In this document: one piece after another, positions 25,538 through 34,639 of the stretch
How positions within the stretch are numbered: position 1 is the first letter of the stretch
How the letters are laid out: the number at the start of each line of letters is the position of its first letter
Source: DATJLY01 sp963729295
GTDB lineage: Bacteria > Pseudomonadota > Alphaproteobacteria > ATCC43930 > CGMCC-115725
NCBI GenBank assembly: GCA_963729295.1
Contig: CAVSNJ010000020.1
Coordinates: forward strand, 1 to 64,000
DNA length: 64,000 bases
Reading direction: 5' to 3'
Made by a program: the position numbers and the translations under genes
The notes under the pieces: generated by a model
Told to the model about the DNA's origin: nothing
Databases searched by the model: none
The model's input: only the letters and a program-made list of their open reading frames with translations

Positions 25538-26572
25538 ATGCGGGCGTTCGGGATCTCGGTAGCGGCGGCGCTTACGGCGCTTTCGCTTGGCGCCGCGTAC
25601 GCCGAGGAGCCTGCGCCGCTGCGCATCGGCTGGGTCGTTGTCCCATCCGACCTCGCGCCCGTGATGCTGGCGAAGCCGGGCCTCGCGCCGCACGCCGGCA
25701 AGAGTTATGCGCCGCAACTCGTGCATTTCTCCGGCACCTCGACGATCGTCACCGCGCTCGCCGCCGGCGAGCTCGACATGGCGGCAATCGCCTATTCGAC
25801 GCTCGCGATCGCGATCGAGAATGCGGGGCTGACCGATATCCGCATCATCGCCGATTCCTTCATGGACGGCGTCAGCGGCTATCACACCAACGACTACATG
25901 GTGCGGAACGACAGCCAGATCGAGACGATCGAGGGCTTGAAGGGCAAGGTGCTGGCCACCAACGAGACCGGCAGCGCCATCGACATGGCGCTCCGCGCCA
26001 ATCTCGCGAAGCACGACATGCGCGACAAGCGCGACGTGACCATCGTCGAGGTGCCGTTTCCGCAAATGAAAGCGACGCTCAAGGAAGGCAAGGTCGATCT
26101 CGTCGCGGCCGCTTCGCCGTTCGACTACGATCCGGAGCTGCGCTCGTTCGCGCACACGCTCTTCACGCAGAAGGACGGCATGGGCCCGACCGAGATGATC
26201 ATGCGGGTCGTGCGCGGCGCCTATATCAGGGAGCACCGCGCCGCGCTCGTCGATTTCATGGAGGATTATCTCGGCACGCTGCACGCCGTCTACGAGCCGC
26301 AGCATCGCGAGGACGGGGTTGCGATCGTCGCCGACATGACCAAGCGGCAACCCGATTTCTACGAGAAATGGCTCTTCACCAAGGACGACTATTACCGCGA
26401 CCCGAACGCGCGCCCCAATCTCGACGTGCTTCAGGCCAATATCGAGACGCAGCGCGAGCTCGGCTTCCTCAAATCCGACATCGACGTGAAGAAATACGCC
26501 GATTTGAGCATCGTCGAGGATGCGGGAAAGCGCCTCGCCGCGCTCGCACCCGCACCTGCGAACGCCAACTAG
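25538..26572 (+). CDS. ABC transporter substrate-binding protein, NMT1/TauA type
   Basis: The 344-residue protein has a 22-residue signal ending AAYAEE and a NMT1-like binding domain: FSGTSTIVTALAAGELDMAAI lines the ligand pocket in this family. GGGAGGGG stands just before the start at 25538. It is encoded between a ring hydroxylase and an alpha/beta hydrolase, so an aromatic or related acid is a plausible ligand. As with the other two binding proteins in the window, no permease or ATPase gene is adjacent. Confidence 0.85.
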   Translation: MRAFGISVAAALTALSLGAAYAEEPAPLRIGWVVVPSDLAPVMLAKPGLAPHAGKSYAPQLVHFSGTSTIVTALAAGELDMAAIAYSTLAIAIENAGLTDIRIIADSFMDGVSGYHTNDYMVRNDSQIETIEGLKGKVLATNETGSAIDMALRANLAKHDMRDKRDVTIVEVPFPQMKATLKEGKVDLVAAASPFDYDPELRSFAHTLFTQKDGMGPTEMIMRVVRGAYIREHRAALVDFMEDYLGTLHAVYEPQHREDGVAIVADMTKRQPDFYEKWLFTKDDYYRDPNARPNLDVLQANIETQRELGFLKSDIDVKKYADLSIVEDAGKRLAALAPAPANAN

Positions 26573-26611
26573 CGCCGCGGCGCGGCGCGCCAACCAGGGA
26601 CGGAGGACGCC

Positions 26612-27415
26612 ATGCTGCTGCCGCTCAAGAATCGCCGCATCCATTACGATCTCGCCGGGCGCGAAACCGGGCCGGTGCTGTGCATCACCCATTCGCTCGC
26701 GTCGGACAGCGGCATGTGGGGCGAGCAGATGGCGCCGCTTCTGACCGCGGGCTGGCACGTGCTGCGCATCGACATGCGCGGCCATGGCGGCAGCGACCCG
26801 GTACCGGGCGACTACACGATGGACGAGCTCGCCGACGATTGCGCGAGCGTGCTCGAAGCGCTCGACCTTTCCGGCGTCCATTACATGGGCTTGTCGATCG
26901 GCGGCATGTTCGGGCATAGCCTCGCGTTGCGGCATGGCGCGCGGCTCAAGTCGCTCCTCCTGTGCGACACGAGCTGCGCCACGCCGCCGGCACCGCCGGG
27001 CGCGTGGGCCGAGCGATCGAGCGCCGTGCGCAAGGCGAACTCGGTGGCGCCTTTGGCCGACGGCACGCTCGAGCGCTGGTTCACGCCGGCGATGAAGACG
27101 AAGAACCCCGGCCGATTCAAGCAGATCCGCGACACCGTCGCGGCCACGACGCCGGACGGATTCTGCGGCTGCGTCGCCGCTATTCAGAATTTCGATTTCT
27201 CGGGCCGCCTGGCGCAGATCAAGCTGCCGACGCTCGTCGTTTGGGGCGCCGAGGATCCGGGCACGCCGCCCGCTGCCAACAAGCGCATCGTCGCGCTCAT
27301 CCCGGGCGCGCGCGGCGAGGAGATGCCGGGCCTCAAGCATTTCCCCAATGTCGAGGCGCCGGACGCCTTCAACCGCATCATGATGGGCTGGCTCGACGTG
27401 CGTAAGAAGGCCTAA
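26612..27415 (+). CDS. Alpha/beta hydrolase, 3-oxoadipate enol-lactonase-like
   Basis: The 267-residue enzyme has the alpha/beta hydrolase fold with the oxyanion region ITHSLASDSGMW, the nucleophile elbow GLSIGGM (catalytic Ser) and a C-terminal acid/histidine pair around VWGAEDPGTP and LKHFPNVEAP. Its length and first segments resemble PcaD enol-lactonases of the beta-ketoadipate pathway. The position after a ring hydroxylase and a binding protein fits a lactone, ester or C-C bond cleavage step in aromatic breakdown, but other pca genes are absent. The stop overlaps the convergent antiporter stop by 4 nt. Confidence 0.82.
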   Translation: MLLPLKNRRIHYDLAGRETGPVLCITHSLASDSGMWGEQMAPLLTAGWHVLRIDMRGHGGSDPVPGDYTMDELADDCASVLEALDLSGVHYMGLSIGGMFGHSLALRHGARLKSLLLCDTSCATPPAPPGAWAERSSAVRKANSVAPLADGTLERWFTPAMKTKNPGRFKQIRDTVAATTPDGFCGCVAAIQNFDFSGRLAQIKLPTLVVWGAEDPGTPPAANKRIVALIPGARGEEMPGLKHFPNVEAPDAFNRIMMGWLDVRKKA

Positions 27416-29097
27416 TCGCCCGGCCGCGGATCGAGGCGCTCGAGAGCGAACTTCGCCATCTCCTCGGCCGCGTGCTGCTCGCCCATGACGGCGAGCCCGA
27501 CGTCGTTGCGCGCCAGCCAGTCCGCTTCCTCGCGGCTGTGCGTGCGGACGACGGCCTCGATCGCCGGATTGGCGCGACGCGCAGCAGCGAGAATCCGACG
27601 CGCCGCGCCCTTGTCCGGCACCGCGATGACGATCAAGCGGGCACGGTCTGGCGATGCTGCGTCGAGAACTTCGGGCCATGCGGCATCGCCATAGATGACC
27701 GCGATATTCTCCCGCCGCAGCATTTCGGCGTGGTGCAGATTCTGCTCGATCACGACGTAGGGCATGCCCCGGCTCCGCAAGGACGCGGCAATGACGCTGC
27801 CCACGCGCCCGTGACCCACGACGATCGTGTGGCGGTCAACGGCCGGCGCCTTGTCGCGGCGCTGCCTTTCGCGCCGCCCGGAATGCCACGCGCGCAGGAA
27901 GGCTAATTTTTCGAGCCGCGGACCGGCGGCATCCGCCGCCCGCAACATCGCTGCCTGCAGCAGGATCGAGAGCAGCGCGGCCGCAAGCACGAGATCGCGA
28001 CCCTCCGCGGGCAAAAGCCCCCGGCTGACGGCCGTCGCGCTGAGAATGAAGGAGAATTCGCCGATCTGCGCCAATGAAGCCGCCACTTCGACCGCGCTCC
28101 GTGGCGCCTCGCGAAGCAAGAGCAGGATGAGCAACGTCAGCACGCCGTTGCCGACAATGACCGCGACGGCCGCGGCCGCGATGTGCCACGGCACTCGGAA
28201 GATTGCGGCCGGATCGAACAGCATGCCGACCGAGACGAAGAACAAAACCGTGAAGACCTGCTGGACCGGCACGGACTCGCCCGCGGCCTGGTGGCTCATG
28301 TCGGAGTCGGCGATGACCACGCCGGCAAAGAAGGCGCCCAGCGCGGGAGAAACGCCGATCAGCTCGGTCGTCAGGTAAGCGATGCCGAGCGCCACGACGA
28401 TGACGGCGAGCCGGAACAGCTCGTGCGTGCCGTCGCGCGCGGTATAGGCCAGAAGCCGGGGAATGAGGCGCCGGCCCAGCAGCAGCATGGCGACGGCAAA
28501 GGCCACGACCTCCGCCAGCTTCGCGGCAAGCTTAAGCGCGAGTGCCGCGCCTGTGGCGCCGCCGCCGGCCGCGCCGGCCGGCAGCATCACCAGCACGCCG
28601 ACGACGATCAGGTCTTGCATGACGAGCCATCCAAGCGCCACGCGGCCGGCCTCGGTCTGCAGCCTGTCCCACTCGCCCAGCGTGCGCGTCGCAACGACGG
28701 TGCTCGCGACGGCAAGACAGGCCGCGAACAGGGCGGCTTGCTCGGGCGCAAATCCGACCAGCCGCCCAACGCCGAACCCGAGCACGCCCGATGCGGCCAC
28801 TTGCAGAATTGCGCCGGGCACGGCGGTGCGCCAAACCGCGACAAGGTCGCCGATCGAGAAATGCAGCCCGACGCCGAAGAGCAGCAGCGCCACGCCGATC
28901 TCGGCGAGTTGCTCGACCATCGGTTCGTCCGCGACAAATCCCGGCGTGAACGGCCCCAGGATCACGCCGGCGAGCAGATATCCGACGAGCGGCGGGAGGC
29001 GGACGGCGCGCGCGAGCAATCCGCCCGCATAGGCGACGGCAAGGCTCACGACGATCGTCGTTACCAGCGATGTGCCGGGCGCCATGACGCGAATCAT
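27412..29097 (-). CDS. CPA2 cation/proton antiporter with TrkA-N domain (YbaL/KefB-like)
   Basis: The 561-residue protein has about twelve membrane segments of the monovalent cation:proton antiporter-2 family (VRLPPLVGYLLAGVILGPFT near the N terminus; GVSPALGAFFAGVVIADS in the middle) and a C-terminal Rossmann domain from about residue 415 (TIVVGHGRVGSVIAASL) that binds NAD(H) or similar ligands and gates transport. YbaL/KefB-type proteins expel potassium in exchange for protons during electrophile or pH stress. The start at 29097 is preceded by GAGG. Confidence 0.9.
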   Translation of the reverse strand: MIRVMAPGTSLVTTIVVSLAVAYAGGLLARAVRLPPLVGYLLAGVILGPFTPGFVADEPMVEQLAEIGVALLLFGVGLHFSIGDLVAVWRTAVPGAILQVAASGVLGFGVGRLVGFAPEQAALFAACLAVASTVVATRTLGEWDRLQTEAGRVALGWLVMQDLIVVGVLVMLPAGAAGGGATGAALALKLAAKLAEVVAFAVAMLLLGRRLIPRLLAYTARDGTHELFRLAVIVVALGIAYLTTELIGVSPALGAFFAGVVIADSDMSHQAAGESVPVQQVFTVLFFVSVGMLFDPAAIFRVPWHIAAAAVAVIVGNGVLTLLILLLLREAPRSAVEVAASLAQIGEFSFILSATAVSRGLLPAEGRDLVLAAALLSILLQAAMLRAADAAGPRLEKLAFLRAWHSGRRERQRRDKAPAVDRHTIVVGHGRVGSVIAASLRSRGMPYVVIEQNLHHAEMLRRENIAVIYGDAAWPEVLDAASPDRARLIVIAVPDKGAARRILAAARRANPAIEAVVRTHSREEADWLARNDVGLAVMGEQHAAEEMAKFALERLDPRPGD

Positions 29098-29163
29098 GCC
29101 TCGTCTCGCGCGCCAAGGCGAGTCGAAGTCAGCGCATGGCGAGACGTTGTTCGGAGATGCGAT

Positions 29164-29988
29164 TTAGAGCGCGGCGAATTCCTCGTCGGAGAGCGCGAGG
29201 TCGCGGGCGGCGAAATTCTCGTCGAAATGGGCGCCTTGCGAGGTGCCGGGGATCGGCAGGACGCACGGCGAGCGGCGCATGAGCCAAGCGAGCGCGACCT
29301 GCGCCGTGGTGGCGTTGTGGCGCTTGGCGATCGCCTCGATGCGGGCGCGGCGCTCGTCCGCCGATGCAGCGGATACCACGGCAGGAAGGCAAGCCCGTCC
29401 TTTTCGCACTGGTCCACCACCGGGTCGGACGAGCGATCGCCGAGATTGTAGTGGTTCTGCACCGCGACGATCGTCGCGACCTTGCGGGCGCGCGCGAGCT
29501 GGCGCACATCGACGTTGGAGAGGCCGATATGGCGAATCTTGCCCGCCTTCTGCAATTCGGCGAGCGCGCCGACGCTCTCTTCGAGCGGCACGCTTCGCAT
29601 CGACCGTGTGGAGCTGATAGAGATCGATGCGCTCGAGCTTCAATCGCTTCAGGCTCGCCTCGCACGCCGCGCGCAAATGCTCGGGCCGGCAATCCGGGTC
29701 CCAGCGTCCGGCCGACGGCCGCAGCAATCCGCCCTTCGTCGCGATGACGAGACCCTTGGGATAAGGGTGGAGCGCCTCGGCGATGGCACCTTCGCTCCAC
29801 GCGGGGCCGTAGGAGTCGGCGGTATCGATGAGCTGCACGCCGCGCGCGACGACACGCTGCAACAGTGCCAGCGCCGTGGCGCGGTCGCGCGGCGGCCCGA
29901 AGCTGCCGGGCCCCGCAATGTGGAGCGCGCCAAAGCCCATGCGCTCGACGGCGAGGTCGCCGCCGATGGTGATCGTGCCGGGTGCCAT
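29164..29988 (-). pseudogene. Aldo/keto reductase with two compensating frameshifts
   Basis: The start (MAPGTITIGGDLAVERMG) and the end (ALSDEEFAAL) lie in one frame, but the middle 75 residues are in another. Reading on minus: the frame holds to HTVDAK near 29593, then one extra base (about 29592) shifts to VPLEESVG...FLPWYPL, and one missing base near 29367 restores the frame at SADERRARIEAIAKRHN. When joined, the protein is a full aldo/keto reductase of about 275 residues with the catalytic Asp/Tyr (DTADSYG), Lys (ATKGG) and His (QLHTVD). Either the gene is damaged or the assembly carries two indels. It overlaps the upstream gene as TGATG. Confidence 0.75.
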
Positions 29989-31175
29989 CAGATCAGGCGT
30001 TCGATCGGCGCCGGGCCGCCCAGGAGCATGGTGCCCCACAGACGCCCGAAATACTCGGGCTGGTTCGAGACGTGCTGCCGCCCGGTATTGATGTCGGCGA
30101 CGACGCGGCCGAACGGCAGCGTGTCGCGGATGGCGCCAGCGCCCGAGGCCTTGAACAATTTGAGCGCCGCCTGCCCGCACCGTTCCACGCCCCAGGAAGA
30201 ATGGAACTTGAACTTGAGGCGCACATCCATCGGTGGCACTTCGCCCCGCTCGGCATAGGCGACGAGCGTGCGGAGATTGTGGTGCAGCATCACCTTGAGC
30301 TCGTCGGCAAGCGCCGAGGCCTCGGCGCAGGCGAGCTGCGCGAACGGATCGTCCGCGGTGCGGCCGCGCGGCGTCGCGCGCTTGGCACCATAGGAGCGGA
30401 ACTCCTCGACCATGCCGCTCAATGCGCCGATCGCGCCGCAGGCGACGCCGAGATAGAGGATCTGCGCCGCCGGGATGCGGTAGAGCGCGGCGGTATTCAC
30501 CTTCTGGCCGGGCCCGGCGCACTCATACATGTCGGCGACGCTGTGGATGCGATAGGCGGGCACGAACTTGTCCTTGACGACGATGTCCTGGCTGCCGGTG
30601 CCTTTCAATCCTGCGACGCGCCAAGTATCGATTATCTCATAATCGCGCCGCGGCACGAGCACGAAGCGCCAGTCGAAATTCTGCTCATTGACCGGCGGCA
30701 CCACCGCACCCAGAAACGCCCAATCGCAATGATCGCAGCCGCTCGAATAGCTCCAGCGGCCGGACAGGCGAAACCCGTCCTTCTCCGGCACGAGTTGTCC
30801 GCCCGGCATGAGCGAGGACGACATCAGCGTGCTTGTGTCGTTGCCCCACACTTCCTGCGCCACGCGGTCGTCATAGAGCGCGATGAGCCAGGGGTGGATG
30901 CCGACAACGCCATAGACCCAGGCGGTCGAAAAACAACCTTCGGCGAGCGTCATCAGCACGTCGTAATAGACCGACGGATCCATCTCATAGCCGCCCCAGC
31001 GCTTCGGCTGGAGGATGCGGAAGAAGCCCGCTTCCTGCATCTCGGCGATGGTTTCCTTCGGCAGGAAGCGCTGCGCCTCGGCCTTGGGCGCGCGCTCGGC
31101 CAAGCGCGGGACCATGGCGCGCGCCCGGCGCAACAATTCCTTGGGCTCGGGCAGGGCAATGCTGGCTGTATCCAT
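29988..31175 (-). CDS. HsaA-like flavin-dependent monooxygenase, oxygenase component
   Basis: The 395-residue protein has the acyl-CoA dehydrogenase fold with the C-terminal domain type 2 typical of two-component FMNH2/FADH2-using hydroxylases such as HsaA and HpaH-like enzymes. The segment GRWSYSSGCDHCDWAFLGA is characteristic of this group and differs from acyl-CoA dehydrogenases, which use a Glu base. It should hydroxylate a phenolic or similar ring with reduced flavin from a separate reductase, which is not encoded nearby. It is first in an operon with the broken aldo/keto reductase gene. Confidence 0.8.
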   Translation of the reverse strand: MDTASIALPEPKELLRRARAMVPRLAERAPKAEAQRFLPKETIAEMQEAGFFRILQPKRWGGYEMDPSVYYDVLMTLAEGCFSTAWVYGVVGIHPWLIALYDDRVAQEVWGNDTSTLMSSSLMPGGQLVPEKDGFRLSGRWSYSSGCDHCDWAFLGAVVPPVNEQNFDWRFVLVPRRDYEIIDTWRVAGLKGTGSQDIVVKDKFVPAYRIHSVADMYECAGPGQKVNTAALYRIPAAQILYLGVACGAIGALSGMVEEFRSYGAKRATPRGRTADDPFAQLACAEASALADELKVMLHHNLRTLVAYAERGEVPPMDVRLKFKFHSSWGVERCGQAALKLFKASGAGAIRDTLPFGRVVADINTGRQHVSNQPEYFGRLWGTMLLGGPAPIERLI

Positions 31176-31260
31176 GATCCCAACTCTATGCCCGCGCGGG
31201 AACCGGCGTCAATGAAGGGCGGAGCGCGCCTTTCGTTGCAGCGTGCCGACGACGGCGCGG

Positions 31261-31578
31261 CTATTCCGCGGCGAGTGTCGGGATGGCGGCGATTTCGGCG
31301 CGTTTCGATTTCGCCAGGTGCTCGAGGTCATAGCGCATCTGCAAATTGACCCAGAGATCCGGCCCGTTGCCGCAGAGCTTGCCGAGCCGCAGCGCCATCT
31401 CCGGCGTGACCGGCGCGTGTTCGTTCAAAATCGCATAGAGCGTCTGGCGCGATATGCCGAGGAGCCGCGCGATTTCGGTGCGCGAACGTTCAAGCGCCGG
31501 CAGTACGTCCTCGCGCAGCAATTCGCCGGGATGCATCGCGGGGAATCCTTGTTTCGGCGGCGCCTTTTTCTTCGTCAA
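31261..31578 (-). CDS. higA: HigA-family antitoxin
   Basis: The product has 105 residues if started at TTG 31578, or 91 if started at ATG 31536. TTG is preferred: GGAGG sits seven nt upstream inside the toxin gene, and TTGA overlaps the toxin stop. The conserved start of the family, HPGELLRED, follows, then the helix-turn-helix TEIARLLGISRQTLYAILN. HigA neutralises HigB and represses their shared promoter. The order toxin first, antitoxin second is usual for higBA. Confidence 0.9.
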   Translation of the reverse strand: MTKKKAPPKQGFPAMHPGELLREDVLPALERSRTEIARLLGISRQTLYAILNEHAPVTPEMALRLGKLCGNGPDLWVNLQMRYDLEHLAKSKRAEIAAIPTLAAE

Positions 31579-31847
31579 TGGTAGTCCTCCAGATCGACAT
31601 CGATGGCGTCGAGCCCGTCCCATGCGAACGTTATGCGCCAGTTGCCGCTCACCCGCACGGACCATCGCTCCTCACCGCGCAGAGCATGGAAATACATGCC
31701 GGGAAGGTTCATCTGTTCCGGTTTGCCGGCGGCGTCCAGTGTCTGCAAAATGCGGCGCACCCGCGCAACATTCGGCACGCTCAGGCCCTTCGCGCTCGCC
31801 GTTTCGAAATAGGCCCGAAGCGGCTTGCTGCGAAAGGTGCGTATCAC
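31575..31847 (-). CDS. higB: HigB-family toxin (RelE superfamily ribosome-dependent nuclease)
   Basis: The 90-residue protein matches HigB/RelE toxins throughout: a basic N terminus (MIRTFRSKPLRAYFE), the central LPGMYFHALRG and the C-terminal VSGNWRITFAWDG with the conserved Arg of the catalytic strand. Such toxins cut mRNA on the ribosome when the antitoxin is degraded. The start is GTG 31847 with no clear Shine-Dalgarno site; a promoter-like pair just upstream would place the transcript start within about eight bases of GTG, so the message could be nearly leaderless. Confidence 0.9.
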   Translation of the reverse strand: MIRTFRSKPLRAYFETASAKGLSVPNVARVRRILQTLDAAGKPEQMNLPGMYFHALRGEERWSVRVSGNWRITFAWDGLDAIDVDLEDYH

Positions 31848-31853
31848 GGCGGA

Positions 31854-31882
31854 AAGATGGTCGAGCGCCGTCGAGTTGTCAA
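31854..31882 (-). promoter_or_regulatory. Candidate higBA promoter
   Basis: On the minus strand TTGACA (31882-31877) and CATCTT (31859-31854) are separated by 17 bp, directly upstream of GTG 31847. The -35 box is a perfect consensus; the -10 is weak. HigA would be expected to bind here. Confidence 0.5.
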
Positions 31883-31902
31883 GCGATACCTTACAAGTCC
31901 CG

Positions 31903-33141
31903 CTACAGCATCCCCACGACCGCGCCGCTCATGCAGGTGGCGAGCGTGCCGGACAGGATCGAGCGCAATCCCAGCTCGACGATCTCGCGCCTGCGTTCCG
32001 GCACCATCGCGCCCATGCCGCCCAGGAGAATCCCGAGGCTGCCGAAATTGGCGAAGCCGCACATCGCGTAAGTGAGGATGAAGCGCGAGCGCGGCGAAAG
32101 CGCTCCCTGCGGCAGGTGCGCGAGATCGACATAGGCGATGAACTCGTTCAGCACCGTCTTGGTGCCCATAAGCTCGGCCGCCTGGTGCAGGTCGGCGTCG
32201 GGAATGCCGATGAGCCACATCACCGGCTCGAAGAAGAAGGCGAAGACGCGCTGCAAGGTCACGGGCGTTCCCGCGACGTCGGGCAGGAGGCCCAGGATCA
32301 TGTTGAGGAGCGTGACGAGCGCCACCAGCACGACCAGCATGGCGGCGATGTTGGCGATGAAGACGATGCCGTCGCCGGTGCCCTTGGCGACGGCGTCCAT
32401 CGCGCTGACCGGCGGATTGAGAATTTCGAGGCGCGCCTCGGCCGAGGCATCGGGCCGGAACGGGATCATGAGCGCCGCGAGCGCGAGCGCCGCCGGTGTG
32501 CTGATGATCGCCGCGGCCAGAATGTTGCCGAGCGCGTCGGGGACGACCGGGCCCAAGATCGCGGCATAAAGCACCATGACGGTACCGGCGATCCCGGCCA
32601 TGCCGCAGCTCATCAGCGCGAAGAGCTCGCCGCGCGCCATGCGCAAAAGATAAGGCCGGATGAGGAGCGGCGCCTCGATATGGCCGACGAAGATATGGAC
32701 GGCGGCGCCCAGGCCCAACGGCCCGCCGACGCCGGCCGAGCGCCGCAGCACCCAGGCGAAGGCCGCGACGATGCGCTGCAACACACCCCAATAGAAGAGG
32801 AGCGTGGCGAGCGCGCTGATGATGAGGACAAGCGGCAAGGCGCGGAAGGCGAAGATGAAGGAGGCGCCCGGCTGCGTTTCGTCGAACGGCAGCGGGCCGC
32901 CGCCGAGATAGCCGAAGACGAAGCCGGTGCCGGCGTCGGTCGCCTTCTGCAACGCCTCGACGCCCTCGTTGAGCAGCAGGAACGCCTGCGCCGCCGGCGG
33001 GAAGCGAAGGAAGAGCACGGCGAGGCCGAATTGCAGCAGCACCCCGGCGATGACGACGCGCCATGGCACGCGGAACCGGTCCTCGCTCACCGCCCAGGCG
33101 AGCAGCAGCAGCGCCGCAATCCCCAAAAGCCCCCGCGGCAT
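31903..33141 (-). CDS. Concentrative nucleoside transporter (NupC family)
   Basis: The 412-residue permease is a CNT-family member with about ten membrane segments. Recognisable stretches are the N-terminal domain AWAVSEDRFRVPWR, the Gate domain around FVGHIEAPLLIRPYL and SCGMAGIAGTVMVLYA, and the C-terminal segment TKTVLNEFIAYVDLA plus ALCGFANFGSLG-like text (here AMCGFANFGSLGILLGG). It should take up nucleosides with protons or sodium. It starts 9 nt after a binding-protein gene stop and is probably co-transcribed with it. Confidence 0.92.
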   Translation of the reverse strand: MPRGLLGIAALLLLAWAVSEDRFRVPWRVVIAGVLLQFGLAVLFLRFPPAAQAFLLLNEGVEALQKATDAGTGFVFGYLGGGPLPFDETQPGASFIFAFRALPLVLIISALATLLFYWGVLQRIVAAFAWVLRRSAGVGGPLGLGAAVHIFVGHIEAPLLIRPYLLRMARGELFALMSCGMAGIAGTVMVLYAAILGPVVPDALGNILAAAIISTPAALALAALMIPFRPDASAEARLEILNPPVSAMDAVAKGTGDGIVFIANIAAMLVVLVALVTLLNMILGLLPDVAGTPVTLQRVFAFFFEPVMWLIGIPDADLHQAAELMGTKTVLNEFIAYVDLAHLPQGALSPRSRFILTYAMCGFANFGSLGILLGGMGAMVPERRREIVELGLRSILSGTLATCMSGAVVGML

Positions 33142-33150
33142 GTGCGCGCG

Positions 33151-34134
33151 CTAGGACAGCGGCGTGATGTAGCGGCGGTCGATGATGACATCGCCGCCGA
33201 TCGGGCCTTTCACCAAGCCTTGCGCCTTATACCAGGCGAGCTGACGCAGCACGTCCTGCACGTCGAGCCGCCCCTCGGGATCGCAATAGGGCAGGCTCGC
33301 GCCCGCCTCTTGCGGATTTTGGTTGGCGCCTTTGGCAAGGATGTCGAGCATTTCCGCCTCGCTCGGTCCCGCGCCGCGCTTGCCGTTGGGCGTGAATGCG
33401 TCGTAATAGGCGCGATCCCCCTGGCGCAGCGCGCCCAGCGCCTTTTCGATCATGTCGTGGCGCTCGTCGGCCTCTTTGGTCGACACGATCACGGCGACAA
33501 GCTGGTAAGGCGCTTCGTCGCCAATATAGCCCAAGAGCTTCGCCTCGTTCTTCGCGAGCACGGGGACAGCCGTGTTGCCCGGCATCATGACGCTATCGAC
33601 CTGACCGCCGACGATGCCGGCCGCGAGATTGGCGATCGAGGCAAGCGGCTGGATCCGCACGGTCTTGACGTCGAAGCCGTATTTCTCGGCGATGAGCCCC
33701 AGCGCATAATGCGGCGGCGAGCCGATCTGCGACACGCCGAAGGAATGGCCCGGCAGCTCCTTGAAGGCGCGCAAGCCTCCGTCCCAGGCATGGTTCGAGA
33801 CAAGGAACGGCTGATAGTGGAAGCCCGGCGTCTCGCGCGCGCCGCCGCCGACGACACGCAGCTCGCCCTGGCTCGCCAGCCCATAGAAGCCGCCGGTGAG
33901 GCCGGTATAAGCGATATCGATGTCGCCCGACGCGGCCGCGATCGAAATCGGCTGCGCCGATTCGAAAAAGACGACCTGCGCGTCGAGCCCGGCGGCGGCG
34001 AAATAGCCTTTGGCCGCGGCGATGAAGAGGGGGCCGGATCCGGTCGTGTGCAGCGTGCCGATTTTCACCGTTTCGGCCGAAGCGGTGGCCGAGCATGCGG
34101 CCGCGAGCGCCGCCGCCAGAAAGATTCGCATCAT
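33151..34134 (-). CDS. ABC transporter substrate-binding protein, NMT1/TauA type
   Basis: The 327-residue protein has a signal peptide ending ATASAE (about residue 21) and a NMT1-like binding domain with PLFIAAAKGYFAAAGLDAQV and SGDIDIAYTGLTGG. It lacks an adjacent permease and ATPase; instead the next gene in the operon is a nucleoside transporter. NMT1 relatives can bind pyrimidine-like compounds, so a link to nucleoside or base uptake is possible but unproven. Confidence 0.85.
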   Translation of the reverse strand: MMRIFLAAALAAACSATASAETVKIGTLHTTGSGPLFIAAAKGYFAAAGLDAQVVFFESAQPISIAAASGDIDIAYTGLTGGFYGLASQGELRVVGGGARETPGFHYQPFLVSNHAWDGGLRAFKELPGHSFGVSQIGSPPHYALGLIAEKYGFDVKTVRIQPLASIANLAAGIVGGQVDSVMMPGNTAVPVLAKNEAKLLGYIGDEAPYQLVAVIVSTKEADERHDMIEKALGALRQGDRAYYDAFTPNGKRGAGPSEAEMLDILAKGANQNPQEAGASLPYCDPEGRLDVQDVLRQLAWYKAQGLVKGPIGGDVIIDRRYITPLS

Positions 34135-34206
34135 CCGTGCCTCCCTCGAACGGCGGATGATGGCACGGCGACCGCGCGGCTGGCTATCGCGCAGGGCTGC
34201 GCCGGC

Positions 34207-34533
34207 TCAGTCCTCGATCTGGACCTGGATGTTGTCGCCCTCGAGCCGCACCGGGAAGCACTTGATGTCGCATTCGATCGGCGGGCCCAAGCCCTTGCCG
34301 GTCTTGATCTCGAACCGGCCGCCATGGAGCGGGCATTCGATAACGTCGCCATCGACCCAGCCGTCGCTCAAATAGGCATAGGCGTGGGTGCAGACGTTCT
34401 CCGTCGCATAGATCGTGCCGTTGAGGTCGAACAGCGCGATCTCCTTGTCCTTGGCCTGGACGCCCAGCACGTCGCCCGGCTTCAACGCCGCGCGCTGGCC
34501 GACCGTCACCCATTCGCCTTTTTGCTCACTCAT
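34207..34533 (-). CDS. Rieske [2Fe-2S] ferredoxin of a ring-hydroxylating dioxygenase system
   Basis: The 108-residue soluble protein has a single Rieske domain: Cys48-x-His50 in NVCTHAYAYL and Cys67-x2-His70 in IECPLHGGRF bind the cluster. Length and the SDGWVDGDVIE spacer match the small electron-carrier ferredoxins of naphthalene/biphenyl dioxygenases (NdoA/BphF type). It would pass electrons from a flavoprotein reductase to an oxygenase. No oxygenase is nearby, but a matching reductase is encoded 4 kb away at 38413-39633. The start at 34533 begins the conserved domain. Confidence 0.92.
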   Translation of the reverse strand: MSEQKGEWVTVGQRAALKPGDVLGVQAKDKEIALFDLNGTIYATENVCTHAYAYLSDGWVDGDVIECPLHGGRFEIKTGKGLGPPIECDIKCFPVRLEGDNIQVQIED

Positions 34534-34639
34534 GTCCCACCTTCTCCGCGCGGGATATTGCAGAGGCGGCGGCATTTGGCAAGCCCGCGCGAGCGCGGTC
34601 GCTTGCGGCCCCCGACCCCAATCTCTATACCTTCGGGCG

